Source: Saccoglossus kowalevskii (Eukaryota > Hemichordata > Enteropneusta > Harrimaniidae). Taken from it: 43,881 nucleotides of DNA. Positions 29,976 to 41,799 of this stretch are shown piece after piece; the stretch's first letter is position 1; each line of letters starts with the position of its first letter. The position numbers and the translations under genes are program-made. A model generated the notes under the pieces. It did not search any database. It worked only from the letters and a program-made list of their open reading frames with translations, and was not told the DNA's origin. The stretch spans positions 211,708-255,588 of the forward strand of contig NW_003109080.1 of NCBI RefSeq assembly GCF_000003605.2, read 5' to 3'.

Positions 29976-32500
29976 ACTAATCATCCTTAACTGGTTTATG
30001 CTTTTCATAGAAGGATATTTCTATTGAGTAGATAATCAATCTTATGTTTTAAATGTCCATTATTACAAGCATCCGAGCCAAGTTTGTCAACTATAATTCC
30101 AGATCAGTGTTTATCCTTCCATACTCTGAAGATCTATTTATTAAATTCATATGAGATGTGAATCATAAAGTGCACTGATTTAGCATGATATGAAATTACA
30201 AAATCATATATTGAACACTGCCCCAATTTACATCATCAATGCAACACCCCCTCTCCAGACAAGTGTCCATCAACAATTTCTTTACTTATCGTTTATTTTA
30301 GCAGTCTAATTTTTAGTGTTATCAATTATTATGCAATAATTTACCGGCATACACATCTTTGATGGAATTTTCATTGTTCCTATACTACTGTAAATCTTTT
30401 TTATCTAAAGTCAGGAGAAAAAAATGTGTAGCATTGAAAATTTCACTGGGGATCAGTGACCTGAAATTTGAGTCATAAAAATATATACGTCTTACAGTTA
30501 TCATTACATGTATAGAAAACCAGAGGCTGATTTATTTATATGAAACATTGTATTGATTTTTTTTTGCCTAGTGTCATTCAGTGTTTTTCAGGGGTAAAAA
30601 AGTTTTAGTTTGAGTGACTATTATTGCATTATGAATGTATGCAAGAATTTATATTATAATATACTATTATATTGTTTAAAAATATTTGTGGAAATATCTC
30701 AATGTACCTTGCTAAGCCAGATTGGATAAGTTGTGATCATGTTTTCAGTGAGCAAATTTTGCTCATTCAATCAGACAACAAAGTCTTGTCATTAACTGTG
30801 AGCAATATTTTCTCTTGAAACATTTGAAATCAAGGGGATGGGGTCATTTCTTGTATTCTGAATGTTATGTTTTCTTTCTTTTCATTATTGTGCTATATTT
30901 ATTTTCGTGACACATTTTAATTAACTCGTAAACTTAAATTCAGATGTTAAATAACAGCTGACTATCCTGCCCACCTCATTTACTTCCAACTGTGAGCCCT
31001 TAGATATTTAATGACCCAATTTTTCTCATTATTTACTTATCATTTTATTAATAATGAACACAAATATATTCATTGTTGTATTGTTTTTCAAAATGTAGTA
31101 AAGTTAATGCACCCTCCTAACACAACCATTTTTAAAAAATTACATTAACAGTAATTTACATTTAGATTAATCTACCGAGGTATCCTACTTGCAAATTGTT
31201 TAATTTCAGTATGTAAATATCTATCAATTCTGTGTATTATGAACAGTTTAATGATTTTTTTAGATCAATCTGCAATACCTGTATTTACTCAAATATATTG
31301 GTTTCACACAATTGTGATAAACATATCTCCATAACTTACTGCAGTGTTTTAATCCTTATTTTTTATTTTATTATATTGAATCGCAATAATTCATGTTTAA
31401 TGACAAAGACCTATGCAGTATATTGTTAGTGAGTTGTAATGTGATTACAATTAGAATTTTGCACACAACAGTGTATACTAATAGTTCATTTTAAAGGCCT
31501 CTGGCCCACATGTAAATGCGTAAAATTTCTCAGTTGAAATAGTAGAAATAGAAACTTTAAACAAAAGTAGAAGCTGAATATACAAACTTAAATAAATGTA
31601 TTTTTATTGTGGTACCTTAATGTATACAAAATGCATCGTGATTTGATGATTGGTGAAGGTCTACAATGCTTGTTAATTATACTGTATCATTGTATACCAA
31701 ACAAATTCAAGAACCTGATAAATAAAAAGTATAGAGGATGCACACACATTGTATGTAACTCTACTTTGATACTATCTCTTTTGCCAATGTATTTGGTCTT
31801 ATTGAATTACATAAGGGATGGTCACATTAGTTGGCTTTTAGTTAATTTAAATCGCTTAGAATGAGTCTCTGGAACAAATCAATGTTTGAAAAAATAGTTC
31901 TATGTTATCAATCATAGAGGTTTTATGTGCCTTTGGTGTGACTTGCATAATAAAATGCACAATAATAATATTTAAAGTGCCATGTTCATCACAGCCATGT
32001 ATGTATTCACAGTTTTATGTAATACTAGTATACGATGCATTTGTCTCACATGCGTATATGTTGATGTAGTATGGTACTCAAACATGCATACCGGTAGTTG
32101 TGATAACCAACCAACTGCTTTTTAAAGGCCACCATGTAAATGCTTAATTAAATCATGCCACTTTATGTTGTAAATTGTATTTACACAAGAGTCTCCTTTG
32201 TGTTCTTACCATATTAACAGGGTAATCTGTACATGTCAACAGATTGTAAAAGTGAATAATAGTAATATGCAAAATATTGTACTTACTTTTTAGCATGATT
32301 ATTTTGTTTGGTCTCTTTGCTGCAATAGACTAATTATTACCTGTACGTCCAACAAGCAGCTTGCATATGATTTTATACTAGATATACATTATTGTTAGCC
32401 CCGCCCCTCTGCCCCAATAAACAAGATTTTTTTTTAAATATTCTTTATATGACTGTCTCCTAACAACAATGTTATAACTGTTACATAATATGCGAGGAAC
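29976..32500 (+). other. 3' flank of TBC1D24, no gene seen
   Basis: AT-rich with no recognisable coding exon. Possible polyadenylation words are ATTAAA at 30140-30145 and AATAAA at 31591 and 31721; none is decisive, so the transcript end is unknown. Open frames at 31232-31429 and 31607-31864 have no recognisable features. Confidence 0.6.
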
Positions 32501-32518
32501 AAAATCTTACTATCCTAC

Positions 32519-32528
32519 TCTCGCGAGA
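32519..32528. promoter_or_regulatory. TCTCGCGAGA promoter palindrome
   Basis: A perfect TCTCGCGAGA, the element bound by BANP (earlier linked to Kaiso) at CpG-rich animal promoters. CpG is scarce in the surrounding DNA, so ten such bases are unlikely to be random. A CCCCGCCCCTCTGCCCCAAT stretch lies 120 bp upstream (about 32400-32420). No recognisable exon lies next to it; the nearest open frame (32772-33080) is of unknown meaning. Confidence 0.45.
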
Positions 32529-32529
32529 T

Positions 32530-33290
32530 CCCATGATCATTTGTGCCTAAGTTCTATTTTCTGTATTTAAACCACAGACCTCAATATTTTCTTAAACACA
32601 GCTGCAGTCATGTTTGCCGTTGAGGGCATACTTTTATCAAGTTAAAACAAATAGAAAATTGGATTGTTCTATGATTTTAGCCAAGTAAACAATGACTTGG
32701 TTAGTTTCTGATCAGCTATTGACTTGTTTTTAGATCAAAATATGAGGGGGGGGGTATTGAAAATTGTATAAATGTTGTCATTTCGTATTGATTTATTGGG
32801 ATATAGATTTATGTTAAGCTGTTACCATATAAGGGATAGAAATAAACTACAAGATGTCTTACATTTCATTGTCTTGAATGACTATTTTTATTGGAATTTC
32901 ATGAGAAAGAGAAACCCGAGTACATGTGTTAATGCATATACATCTAAACACTTGTCATGTACCGGGGTAATAGTAAAGAGAATGACTCTGACACATCTAA
33001 TACAGACAATTAACATGACATTGGGGACCATTGCATGTGATGCTGTAAGTATGCATGATTTGGATACCTCTCTGTGCTAAAAATCCATATAGAGCAAGAA
33101 TTTTCTAACCATTCGAACTTTCCCAATATAGAGCATCATTTCCCCAGTATAAAACTCTGTGACAATCTTTGGAACGTTATATCTAGCTAACAATAAACTT
33201 GTATCAATGTATTAAAAAATATGGTCCACTGGCAACCAGGCTAAAAGTTGTTTTTATATCGACACAAATCATGTTTTTTGTCTTTCAAAT
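32530..33290. other. no recognisable gene
   Basis: Contains a G-run near 32747 and a 102-codon plus-strand frame (32772-33080, starting MLSFRIDLLGYRF) that I do not recognise. It could be a diverged exon or a chance frame; no splice or homology evidence supports it. Confidence 0.4.
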
Positions 33291-33294
33291 TTGA

Positions 33295-33545
33295 ATATTT
33301 CAACCAGAAAAACCTAATCCAAACTCGTGTAATTTTTTATGTGATTTCTTATTTATGCAATGGGTTGTGAGATTGCAATATTCAAATTAGCCGAATGTTC
33401 AGCAGCGAATATGCTTAAGCGAGAATCGTAAACCTAGACCAATGTTATGCGTATCATCCAAACTTTCTGAGGAAAATTATGTTATTTCTCATTTCTAATA
33501 TGGGTTGCACATTGCAATATTCAAACATGTTGAATCTCCAGCGTT
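33295..33545. repeat. ~140-bp tandem duplication
   Basis: ATCCAAACT begins two units at 33317 and 33456 (offset 139). Each continues with TTATGTxATTTCTxATTT, ATGGGTTG, then ATTGCAATATTCAAA. About 75-80% alike by eye. Confidence 0.7.
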
Positions 33546-33589
33546 TCTATTACAGTCACTCACACATTTAAATATGCACGGAGCTATAA

Positions 33590-33680
33590 ACGGGACGGTG
33601 ATCATTGGTCGAGGAAATGCTGGCTTAGCCAATAGGGCGTAGCATATTTGTTCAAAGGGACCAATCACCGACCGACCATA
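33590..33680. promoter_or_regulatory. three CCAAT boxes, promoter-like
   Basis: ATTGGTCGAGG, AGCCAATAGGGCG and ACCAATCACCG lie within about 80 bp in a locally CpG-richer patch. Multiple CCAAT boxes suggest an NF-Y-type promoter, either of an unidentified gene or of the retroelement remnants to the right. Confidence 0.35.
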
Positions 33681-33699
33681 TGCATATTTTGCGTCTTCT

Positions 33700-34500
33700 G
33701 CAAGGAATCACGTGATGATGCCCAATTCGTAATTTTTGCAATGTATCTTTTACTCCTATATGTATAGATGCGTGAAATTATAACAATAGATATAGGACTA
33801 AGGAATATCGTATTGTCTTTGGACCTCTTTTATCACGATACGTTATAGAGTGTTGATGTCAAAATAAGGTGAATACGTGTTTTTCGGTTATACTACCCAC
33901 ATGACAAAATCGGTGCAATGCGTTAACAAAGTATGTATGGGGTGTTAAAATTTAGACTCCGCTGTGTGACTATGGGTCAATAGAAGGGTGGCGATGAGAC
34001 AAATTCAAATCGTTATTTTGAAGACCTACGTCACCTGTATGATAAAAATCGTGGGAAAAACGGCTATCACTATAAAACATGTGTACTACTGAATAAACAT
34101 GGATTAACAACAAAGAAAAACAATTATTATTATATAAAAATAGATCAGCGTTAAACAGCGGCATGTTATTCTCTTTCAGTATAGATCTTATAAAATTACT
34201 TTTAGGTCGTGAATTGTTCCCTACGGGAATAGTGGGGATAGTGTTCGTATCTACGAATTGATGTGCCGCGTAGTTGAGATCGGTATACGATTAGTGGGAT
34301 ATCCTTGTCACTTACAAAGACATTCCCTAACTCCTTTATTCCAACGACATGTTATTATTTTTTCGACTATATACTCAGATTCGTCACTAGAAGCAGACAA
34401 TTGCGACGATTCTAGGCTGATGTCCTGTGAATCTTGGCTATTCGTCTGTTTTGTTTTGTTTGGTTTTGTTTTGTTAACTTAAGTCAGTATGTTCAGCTTT
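33700..34500. other. no recognisable gene
   Basis: Short frames only (33970-34164 minus, 34258-34482 plus). It adjoins the decayed integrase fragment and may be the non-coding end of that element, but I could not identify terminal repeats. Confidence 0.4.
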
Positions 34501-34529
34501 ATGACTATCATAAACCTGGTTGTCATCGC

Positions 34530-34713
34530 AAGTGGGTTTAATGAATGCCAGTTTTAGGCGGTCTTAATGAACAACATGACGAAATTTCTGTCCAGTTTCA
34601 GGGTCCATAATTTTTGCTGTATTTGTAGAATATGTCGCAACAATTGTATAGGGACCTCTGAATGGATGTGTGAACTTACGTGATGGAAAATATGTATATA
34701 TCAAGTCGTTAAC
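34530..34713 (-). pseudogene. LTR-retrotransposon integrase C-terminal fragment (GPY-type), decayed
   Basis: The minus strand reads a stretch with FTHPFRGPYTIV, then MDPETGQKFRHVVH, a TAA stop, and DRLKLAF. Arg-Gly-Pro-Tyr followed by a turn and a final His-x-Asp-Arg-Leu-Lys is the typical C-terminal (GPY/F) module of Gypsy/Metaviridae-type integrases. An in-frame stop (plus 34564-34566) sits within the last motif, and a stop lies immediately upstream of the fragment. No catalytic D,D-35-E core is visible. It is a non-functional relic of a transposon pol gene. Confidence 0.65.
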
Positions 34714-34773
34714 TTATGTGAGTGTGACGATTATAACGAATAATCATTTCTTGTTGGAATTTACAATTATTGT

Positions 34774-34797
34774 CGAGTGCAACTTCGCTCGACACTT
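34774..34797. other. short hairpin
   Basis: TGTCGAG, an 8-base loop region, then CTCGACA form a 7-bp stem next to the integrase relic. It may be part of an element end; its meaning is unknown. Confidence 0.3.
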
Positions 34798-34799
34798 AT

Positions 34800-36200
34800 A
34801 CGCACGATTCAGTCACAAAGACACTAGTAGTATATAACATAGCCAGGTATTTATTGTAACTACAATCGTCACCATATGCCCCGATTATTATACCCCTTAT
34901 TTTTATAAGCGGCAGTGTTAATTGTTCAACCAATAATCTTAATATTTTGCATGCGTTGACATGACTGCGCGTGGACACTGAGGGCGTCGCCCGGTAGCAT
35001 AGCATTTGCCACTAACTCGTACGTCAGAAGTACAGTGTATTTGAATTAAATTGAAAACGCAGCGAGTTATTAGATGAATGTAAATACGCCGTACTTGTAA
35101 GGTGCGAGTTATTGGTAAATATATATAAGCGTGCGAGTTAAAACCACATGTAAATACATAAAAATACGCTAATATATTATTAAATATATTTAAAATCAGT
35201 AATTAAATCTAAATCTATGTATATAACTGCAGGGACTCAATTGATAAGATATAAAACATGTGTGTATTCGAAACTATTTTCGAGGCGGCGAACGGAGGCC
35301 GACTCCCGCCCACCGTATATTTCATACATATTAAAATTATCTTATTGAAATTATCTGTTGTCGGAAGTCACGGAATGTTCAAATACTGATAGCATAGGTT
35401 CTATTGCAGAAATTATTAGTAAATACAAATAATTCATTTATAAACAAAATAAAACAACCTAGCTATATTACGAGCACCTCTGTCTGTGCGTATCTTGGCG
35501 AGTGCACGTGAAGTTCAACATGCTAACACCAGATGTGTTATTTTCTTTAGGATTATGAAAGATTGACATTATTTTGCCTAGCGTTGTACATAATACGTGT
35601 CGTATTTTTACTATTCTATTGTTTTACTAGAATAAAATATGAAAAAGTTGCCTCTTCTACTTCTCTTTTATTGATGATTCCACAAACATCTCAAGAATGA
35701 CCACGTATCATTTTTTTTACTAAACATGAACAAATAAATGCTAAGAATTGAGAATAGTTGATATCTTGTCAAAAGATCCCTCCCTTATCTTCTGTATCTG
35801 TACAGATTATACATACATGATCATATGCATATTTAATTTGTATGCTTATTTGGTAAAGTAGTGCACCATTTACGTTCGAAGTTAACACGATGTTCCCAAA
35901 TATTCTGACTTTTACAATGACAAGTACGCAATATTATCTACACCTTATTTAATGCGTTGTGCAGGTGCCCTCGGTAAACATTGTTCTTAGTAGAACACTG
36001 GGGAGTATATCACACTGAAAATAGTATCGCACGTTAACGTTCAACATTAATTACTGGCCTGATTCGCGCATGTGCGTCACACACACACCCGGAATATTTG
36101 TCACATCAGAACGCGTTGACCCAAGGATTATTCAATGTGTGATATTGATTTTTAATATACTGTAAATGGAACTTTCATTTTATTTCTTGTAAAAACATAA
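34800..36200. other. no recognisable gene
   Basis: Moderately AT-rich, with a GC-richer patch at about 35280-35315. GCGAGTTATT-type words recur (35061, 35103, 35132). No coding exon or element was identified. Confidence 0.4.
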
Positions 36201-36224
36201 AATGCCTTTTTTAATTTCCTGCAG

Positions 36225-36353
36225 CCTGTACCAGCTATCCCCCTTGCCCACTCTCACATAGAGAACTGTGTCGGTGCTTGGCCGACGTCATCCACAGGCC
36301 GCCAAGTGTCACTGGTTTGAGTGTCGTGCTGGTGATACAAAATAGTTCGCCTT
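36225..36353 (+). other. possible exon-like GC-rich segment
   Basis: A good acceptor (TTTTTTAATTTCCTGCAG) precedes a GC-rich stretch that is open in two frames. One frame ends at TGA 36318-36320. The other runs to about 36350 and includes ELCRCLADVIHRPPS. I recognise neither. It could be the last exon of an unidentified plus-strand gene or a transposon piece. Confidence 0.25.
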
Positions 36354-36543
36354 TTAAAAAATAGTGTTCTTAGAAAACGGACCTTCGAGCGGGGGGGGGG
36401 GGTCGTCCGTTCGTCTACGGGCATGCCAATAGAAATGGATTATGGGATTGCATTATTTAAGAAAAGAAAATCTGCTCCAGCCAATATGTTTAATTTGATA
36501 AAATCGAATCTGCCGTAGCGAATGTGCCTTATTTGATTAAATT

Positions 36544-36616
36544 GGGTTCGTGCGGAATTTGAACCAGAGACTTCTTGCATCCAAATCGAAAAATCGTACC
36601 CCTGGACCAACGAGCT
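36544..36616 (-). pseudogene. tRNA-Pro(TGG)-like relic or SINE head
   Basis: Read on the minus strand, the 73 bases start AGCTCGTTGGTCCAGGGGTA (D arm of tRNA-Pro), have anticodon-loop TTTGGAT with TGG, and end GGTTCAAATTCCGCACGAAC (T arm and acceptor). The expected tRNA-Pro is GGCTCGTTGGTCTAGGGGTA at its start. Acceptor-stem and T-stem pairs are broken in several places, so I call it a pseudogene or the head of a tRNA-derived SINE rather than a working gene. No obvious SINE tail was found. Confidence 0.6.
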
Positions 36617-36649
36617 AGAGAGAGAAATGATAGTTGCATTGTTTTAACA

Positions 36650-37900
36650 AGTAGGAACTTGTCCGGGTTTTGGACCCTGGACCTAAGCATGAATCATGCC
36701 TCGTATTTGTATTTTTTAGATAGAAACATTTGGGTATGCTTATGTTTGTGTTATTATATGTAATAATATATTCCCGGTATATGTCCTAATTGAGTCTGTA
36801 CCTCTGACTACAAGAGGTACGTGCTAGATCCTATATGATCACCTTTATAAAGTGTCAGAAAGAGATGATTGTGCGCTATCAATACCTAACATTCTTGCAG
36901 AAATGCATATCGATAATTCAGATCACATTCACTGGTAGCAGTTATCATCCCATGTAATGCCCCAGTTTCACAATGTACTTCCAGGGGCTGAACATAGATG
37001 ATGAAGAAACACCACATAGTTGCAGGGTTGCATGTGCAGTCACTCTTTCAGATATGACGGACTTATTGACTCATGACGGTTGGAGAACGTTGGTGGCAAT
37101 GAGCAAGTACACAACATTACTGACTGTTTTGAATATGCGATTGTTATAATGCCACTTTGGGGGGGGGGGGGGGTGGAGGACTAAGTGGATGTGTCTCGTG
37201 TGGTATTTAAAACATGTGTTAATGAGGGTTGAAATCAGGAGTTGGTGTATTGGGGATTGGATGGCAAATGCAGAAATGAATTTAGCCATACCAGTTTTCG
37301 CACTATTAATTTTGATAAACAATGGACCAATATTTTCCTCATACCTAATTCTTCATGCTTCTGTCATTATGTCTCTACGTGTAAGCAAAATCTCAAACTT
37401 TTCTGAGCGGATTTTTATCAAGTTTAGAGTAATGTTAAGTTATAGAGCCATGTCTATGTACAATACGTAGCTAATCTGCCTATTGTCTCATTTCACCCTT
37501 TGAAAGCAAAATCTTCATAACGGATTTTATTTGCTAAATATTGGTACCTTGGAGTTATGCACAAATTCATTTGTGAGCATTTGATTTATAAATTAGCTAG
37601 TTTTTAGACGAATTAGTAGCTGTTTTTTTGTGGGTGTCATGAAGTCATAAGCAGATCTGTTTGGGCGAGTTTCATCTCAGAAATTTACTTCTTTTGTTTT
37701 ATCGCCACCTTTTTGTAATAGATATAACAAGGCATGAAAAAAACTTAGCACTTACTTGGCAGCTGCACTTCTCCGTGTAAACAAACATATCATAGTCAAT
37801 AGGGGAATTAGGTGGAGCAGTCATTGATCACCTATACCTACTTCGTGCAGGTACATTTCGATTTAGGTAGACCAACACATTCGGCTCTTACTGTGGTGGG
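36650..37900. other. no recognisable gene; poly-G tract
   Basis: A run of about 14 G lies at 37159-37172; another G-run lies at 36390-36401, to the left. Open frames on both strands (37071-37322 minus, 37189-37470 plus) overlap and lack features. Confidence 0.5.
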
Positions 37901-37915
37901 TGGAGATACATGTAT

Positions 37916-37996
37916 CACAACCCCAGGTACCCCAATTCACGTTGGGTAAAGGCCAATCACAACCCCCAAGTACCCTAATTCACGTTGGGTAAAGCC
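37916..37996. repeat. two-copy 42-bp tandem repeat
   Basis: CACAACCCCAGGTACCCCAA and then TTCACGTTGGGTAAAGGC is followed by a second copy with few changes. ATTCACGTTGGGTAAAG is identical in both. Confidence 0.8.
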
Positions 37997-37999
37997 ACT

Positions 38000-38790
38000 G
38001 TATCAATCAACCATACAACCTGGCTTTACAAGATCCAACACAGGTAAACAGACATTTGGACCATTTTTCTGCAGTCAATGTAGCTCTTTGGCGGCATTCA
38101 CCATCAACTATCTGAATCCCAATGCAAATCTTTCAGCAAAAAAATACACTCGTGCAGATCAACTTTGCAAAGATGCAGATGACACGATACACAAGTACAA
38201 AGAGTAGACGTAGATTTTCTTAGTGTTTGCTTACATCAATGTAATAGAGCTTTCCTAGGTAAATCGGCCTCAGAATCAGAGGCAGTAGATCTTGATATGT
38301 GATTGTTCCCAAGCAAGTAAAACCTTTGCCTTCACTAGTACACAATATTTGTTGCCAAATGGAATGCAGAACTGGAATCGCAGCTACAGAAAATAACAGA
38401 ACCACTCAGCTTTGAAGTCATCTACTGATGGTGCACGATAAAAGACTAGAATTTTATGCAGAGACCAAATGTCCGTGATGCTCAGTGCGGAGGGAAGGGA
38501 GAACTGAATTTGCGAAATGTATTTCTCTTGTTATTCAAAACAGCTTGGGAATCAAGGGATGTACCATAACAAATGTACAAAATGGCTAGAATTCCAGTAT
38601 TTATCTACTTATTATGAATTTAGTAAATAGCAAGTAAAGACAAACCAAAGAACTTCACTGTCATACAAACTCGTTACATATTTTAGAATACTAGTAGGTA
38701 TATCTGGGGTATTTGACAGTAAACATGTATGAATATTGACAGATGTCCAAGGCAGTTTTATTGGATTTTGAACTGTTGGTGTATGTGTGC
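38000..38790. other. no recognisable gene
   Basis: Only short unrecognised frames (38220-38405 and 38612-38839, both minus). No repeat is evident. Confidence 0.4.
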
Positions 38791-38798
38791 GATTTAAC

Positions 38799-38924
38799 AG
38801 AGGGTTTTCAACTCGCCTATTAACAAATTTCATACCCAATCGCTACGGAAAGTGGAGTGGTTGGGAGGAACTTATGGTCTATGGTGGATATGAACTAGGT
38901 TAATAGGCGGGTTGAAAATCCTCT
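38799..38924. repeat. 25-bp inverted repeat (possible small MITE)
   Basis: AGAGGGTTTTCAACTCGCCT plus ATTAA (38799-38823) is inverted at 38900-38924 (TTAATAGGCGGGTTGAAAAT plus CCTCT), with about two mismatches and a 76-bp spacer. This could fold as a long hairpin or be a short non-autonomous transposon. Confidence 0.7.
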
Positions 38925-39498
38925 GCCTAAACTCACTACGTTCAATTACCCACCGTGGACTCAGTCAAAATGACTATTTTGAACTGTAGGCAGAGTCAGA
39001 CATCGAGAGGTGTCGGGTTTCCGAGCAAAACAGAAAATAAAGGAGTACTTGAAATGAAGGGTGTCCAATCCTGGGACAAATATTACTTATAACTACCACT
39101 TAGCTAACACCAGTGAAAAACGATGTCTTACCTTGCCAGTGTCTGATCCTCTGGGATGACAATATTGGCCAAACGGGGATGACGATCGGCAATGGATCAT
39201 GCCCTGGGATTTGGTTCTAGGCGAGAAACCTGATTTGTGTGTTCAGCACAGCTTGATTGTCCATAAGGGTGACACAACCGTCCGAGAAGGACAAGGCCCC
39301 AAAGTCAGAGCCACACATACGAGAGGCTAGAGCTAGACTGTTTTCAATGTCAAATATTTCAACGATAATAATTCCAGTGGTTCACAACCTACAAACCCCA
39401 ATTGGGTGGTTTCCTAGATTGGAGTCTAGTGAAAAGAAGTAAACAGTCTCATAATAATAGGAGAATCGGCTAGTCTTGTCCTAAAAGAGTGCATTAGC

Positions 39499-39973
39499 TC
39501 ACTGCTCGTCAACAACCCATTGTTTTGGTTGTGTAGCAATCTGTCGTCTAGTTACGGGTTGATGCAGCAGCAGCACCACCTTTTTCAACATGCTGGTGAA
39601 CACGTATGGAGCAGTGCATAACCCAAATGGGAGCACCCCAAATTTAAATACGTTTAATGCCGAATGGGTGAATCGAAGGAGTAAATGACTCGAAAGGCGC
39701 AACATTATGTGCCGGTAAGCATCGCTCAAGTCTAGGAAGGCTAACCAATCAAAACGGTGCACGGGTAGTAAAACAGTGCTTGGCGTCTCAATACGGGACT
39801 GATCTAGGAGCACATACTGATTTAGCTTGCTTAGATCCAGAATGCTGGACGCTGGCCACCTGTACCTTTTGGAACACGTGTGAGTAGAAGCCCGGACTTG
39901 CCACCGGGTCTTCTACCCTGTGTATGGCGTCATTTGTAAGCAAACTGTCTACCTCCTGTCGGATTGCCTCCAC
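39499..39973 (-). pseudogene. DIRS-like reverse transcriptase fragment, frameshifted
   Basis: The minus strand reads EAIRQEVDSLLTNDAIHRVE (39788-39973), then, after a frame change near 39880, a VPKGTGG-type RT motif. From 39813 it continues with WLAFLDLSDAYRHI, LRFTHS, FKFGVLPFGLCTAPYVF and TSMLKKVV. The order of the VPK, DLSDAY and LPFGL-x-x-AP motifs is that of retrotransposon RT domains 2-4. LPFGLxTAPYVFT with LRF upstream is closest to DIRS/tyrosine-recombinase elements, though Gypsy is not excluded. The YxDD catalytic motif is missing because the similarity ends near 39500. Broken and inactive. Confidence 0.7.
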
Positions 39974-39999
39974 TTAAGGGGATCCCCCAGCAGCACCCC

Positions 40000-41700
40000 C
40001 AATGGGGCAGTGGAATTTTGTAACCATGCATACCACCTGGAGTGTCCAGGGTTTAGTTACCAGCTGCTTCCAAGCCAGAATACACCAGAACAATCTGTGT
40101 GATAGGGATGTGTGGCCACAGGTTCGGTGGTTCTATATTGGGGTTAAACTCTCCTCAGCCGAGGCAAGTCCCCTCATGGTTCGTAAGAGTCCAAAAGTTG
40201 TGACTGGCTGCTTCTGGCCAATGGGTGCCGACTTCGGCAGTTGCATTTTCTCGGCATGGGGTCCCGTCTGCTTGGCAGCAGCCAACTGTCCTGCGGATTC
40301 CACCTGTACCATCTGGTCAGTAGCCTCCCGAAGCTCCGAGACTGCACCCTCCATCTCCCCATCAAAGAGGCTGGAGAAGGTCCAGTCTGTGTAACTGAGG
40401 CAGTGACAGAAAACAGAAGCAGCAGGATATGACATGACACTGCAGAATATCACACATAGCCATTTGATGTCCAGCCAACAAATGTGCTTGCTGGTCTAGG
40501 AGGTTGGTGCGTTCCACCTCAGAGATTTCAAAGTCCCGAAGACACACCGTATTAGTTCCAGTGTGCTGACCACATAAAGTTATTAGGTCGCAAATCTGCT
40601 CTCATGGCATTGTGGACTGTTTCTGACTAAGATGTCGAGAAACTCCATGGACTGAGAACATCCTCTTTTACATGTTTACATGTCGAACAAAAATGTGTGG
40701 TACCTGGGTTGGGGGAAGAAACTGTGGGATTCCATCGGGTGGAATTTTTTGGCTCCAGACTCTGCTGGTCTTGTGCGTTTTTGCTTTGCCACTACCAAGA
40801 GCAACTGCTTCAGGATCCAGGGTGAGGGTATGAACATTGGGTCACTAGGACCAACGAATTCCCACATCACCCCCACAGCGTGGCTCACAGAGTCGTTTTA
40901 GAGAACAGGCTCCAAAGGGCTGACCAAAGTTGCACCCAAGGAATCAGACATCGTCGAACCCACCTGGGGTCCCTTCACATTAAGAAAGTGAGCAAGGACG
41001 TGTCCGATCAAACTTATGATAACCGAGACAGTCCCCTCTGGGAATGCCAGTGGGACCTCAAAAAGGGAGAGACCCTTAGAGGTACTGGCTCTGACTGATG
41101 ATCAATGGCTGGCAAGAAGCGGGGAAGAGACAAAACAAACATCCTGCCCTGTCCTCATCATTATCGGAGGCCTGACTGCCAGACTCAATCAGTGGGGAGA
41201 CGATCTTGTAAAGAAGCATCCTTTGAATGCAAATGTCACTTCCTGGTGTGCTTTTTCCCATTCGCCGACCAAGAGGCATCTGCAGTGAAGGCAACCCGCT
41301 CCATCTGCAGCTTGTCTACCCGGCCTGCAAAGAACGACATTTTTCCTGACAGGTAGTTGACGAGGAAGGATCCACAGAGGGACCTGCAACAGGCCTCATA
41401 GAAGCAATAGGCTCCAGGGCAGAGCCTTGCCGCTGCTGACATGATCGAGCAGACCTCCACCTGCAACAGCAGACTGCAAGGATGCCCCGGTCAGGGGGGC
41501 CACCGAAAAACCTCGGCTCCTCACATCCATCCATCAAACTCAGCGTTCAGCCTCGGCAACATGAATGCAATCTTGGGGGGTTACAACCCGGTGGAAATTC
41601 CGCAAGACTGAGTTGACTTTGGCATGACAACACAGGAGGTGAGGAGCTCTTCTAGAAGTGCTTCTTTTCTTCAAGTCGGCCATTTTAGCTACACTAAGCT
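40000..41700 (-). mobile_element. 5' (gag-like) part of the same retroelement
   Basis: This segment is markedly GC-richer than its surroundings and sits upstream of the RT relic on the same strand. Minus frames with coding-like composition are broken by frameshifts: ATG at 41683 (MADLKKRSTSRRAPHLLCCH), 41236-41466 (FLVNYLSGKMSFFAGRVDKL), 40676-40888 (KRTRPAESGAKKFHPMESHS) and 40133-40453 (LFDGEMEGAVSELREATDQM). Spacing from the ATG to the RT (~1.7 kb) fits a gag-sized ORF. I recognise no zinc knuckle. The assignment rests on position, strand and base composition. Confidence 0.5.
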
Positions 41701-41799
41701 TATCGAATTTTTTTTTGCTCATTGACGTGTGTAACAAATCGAAAGCTTTGTTTACATAGAACCCAAACCTTGTACATGTGTGACGTGACAACCATAGGC

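Noticed and set aside
32772-33080. 102-codon plus ORF as a gene
   Set aside because: No motif, splice or context support; kept only as a remark.
37071-37470. Overlapping ORFs near the poly-G tract
   Set aside because: Opposite strands overlap, they have low-complexity ends, and there are no domains.
40002-40394. 130-codon plus ORF in the GC-rich region
   Set aside because: It is antisense to the minus-strand retroelement frames and has no recognisable features.
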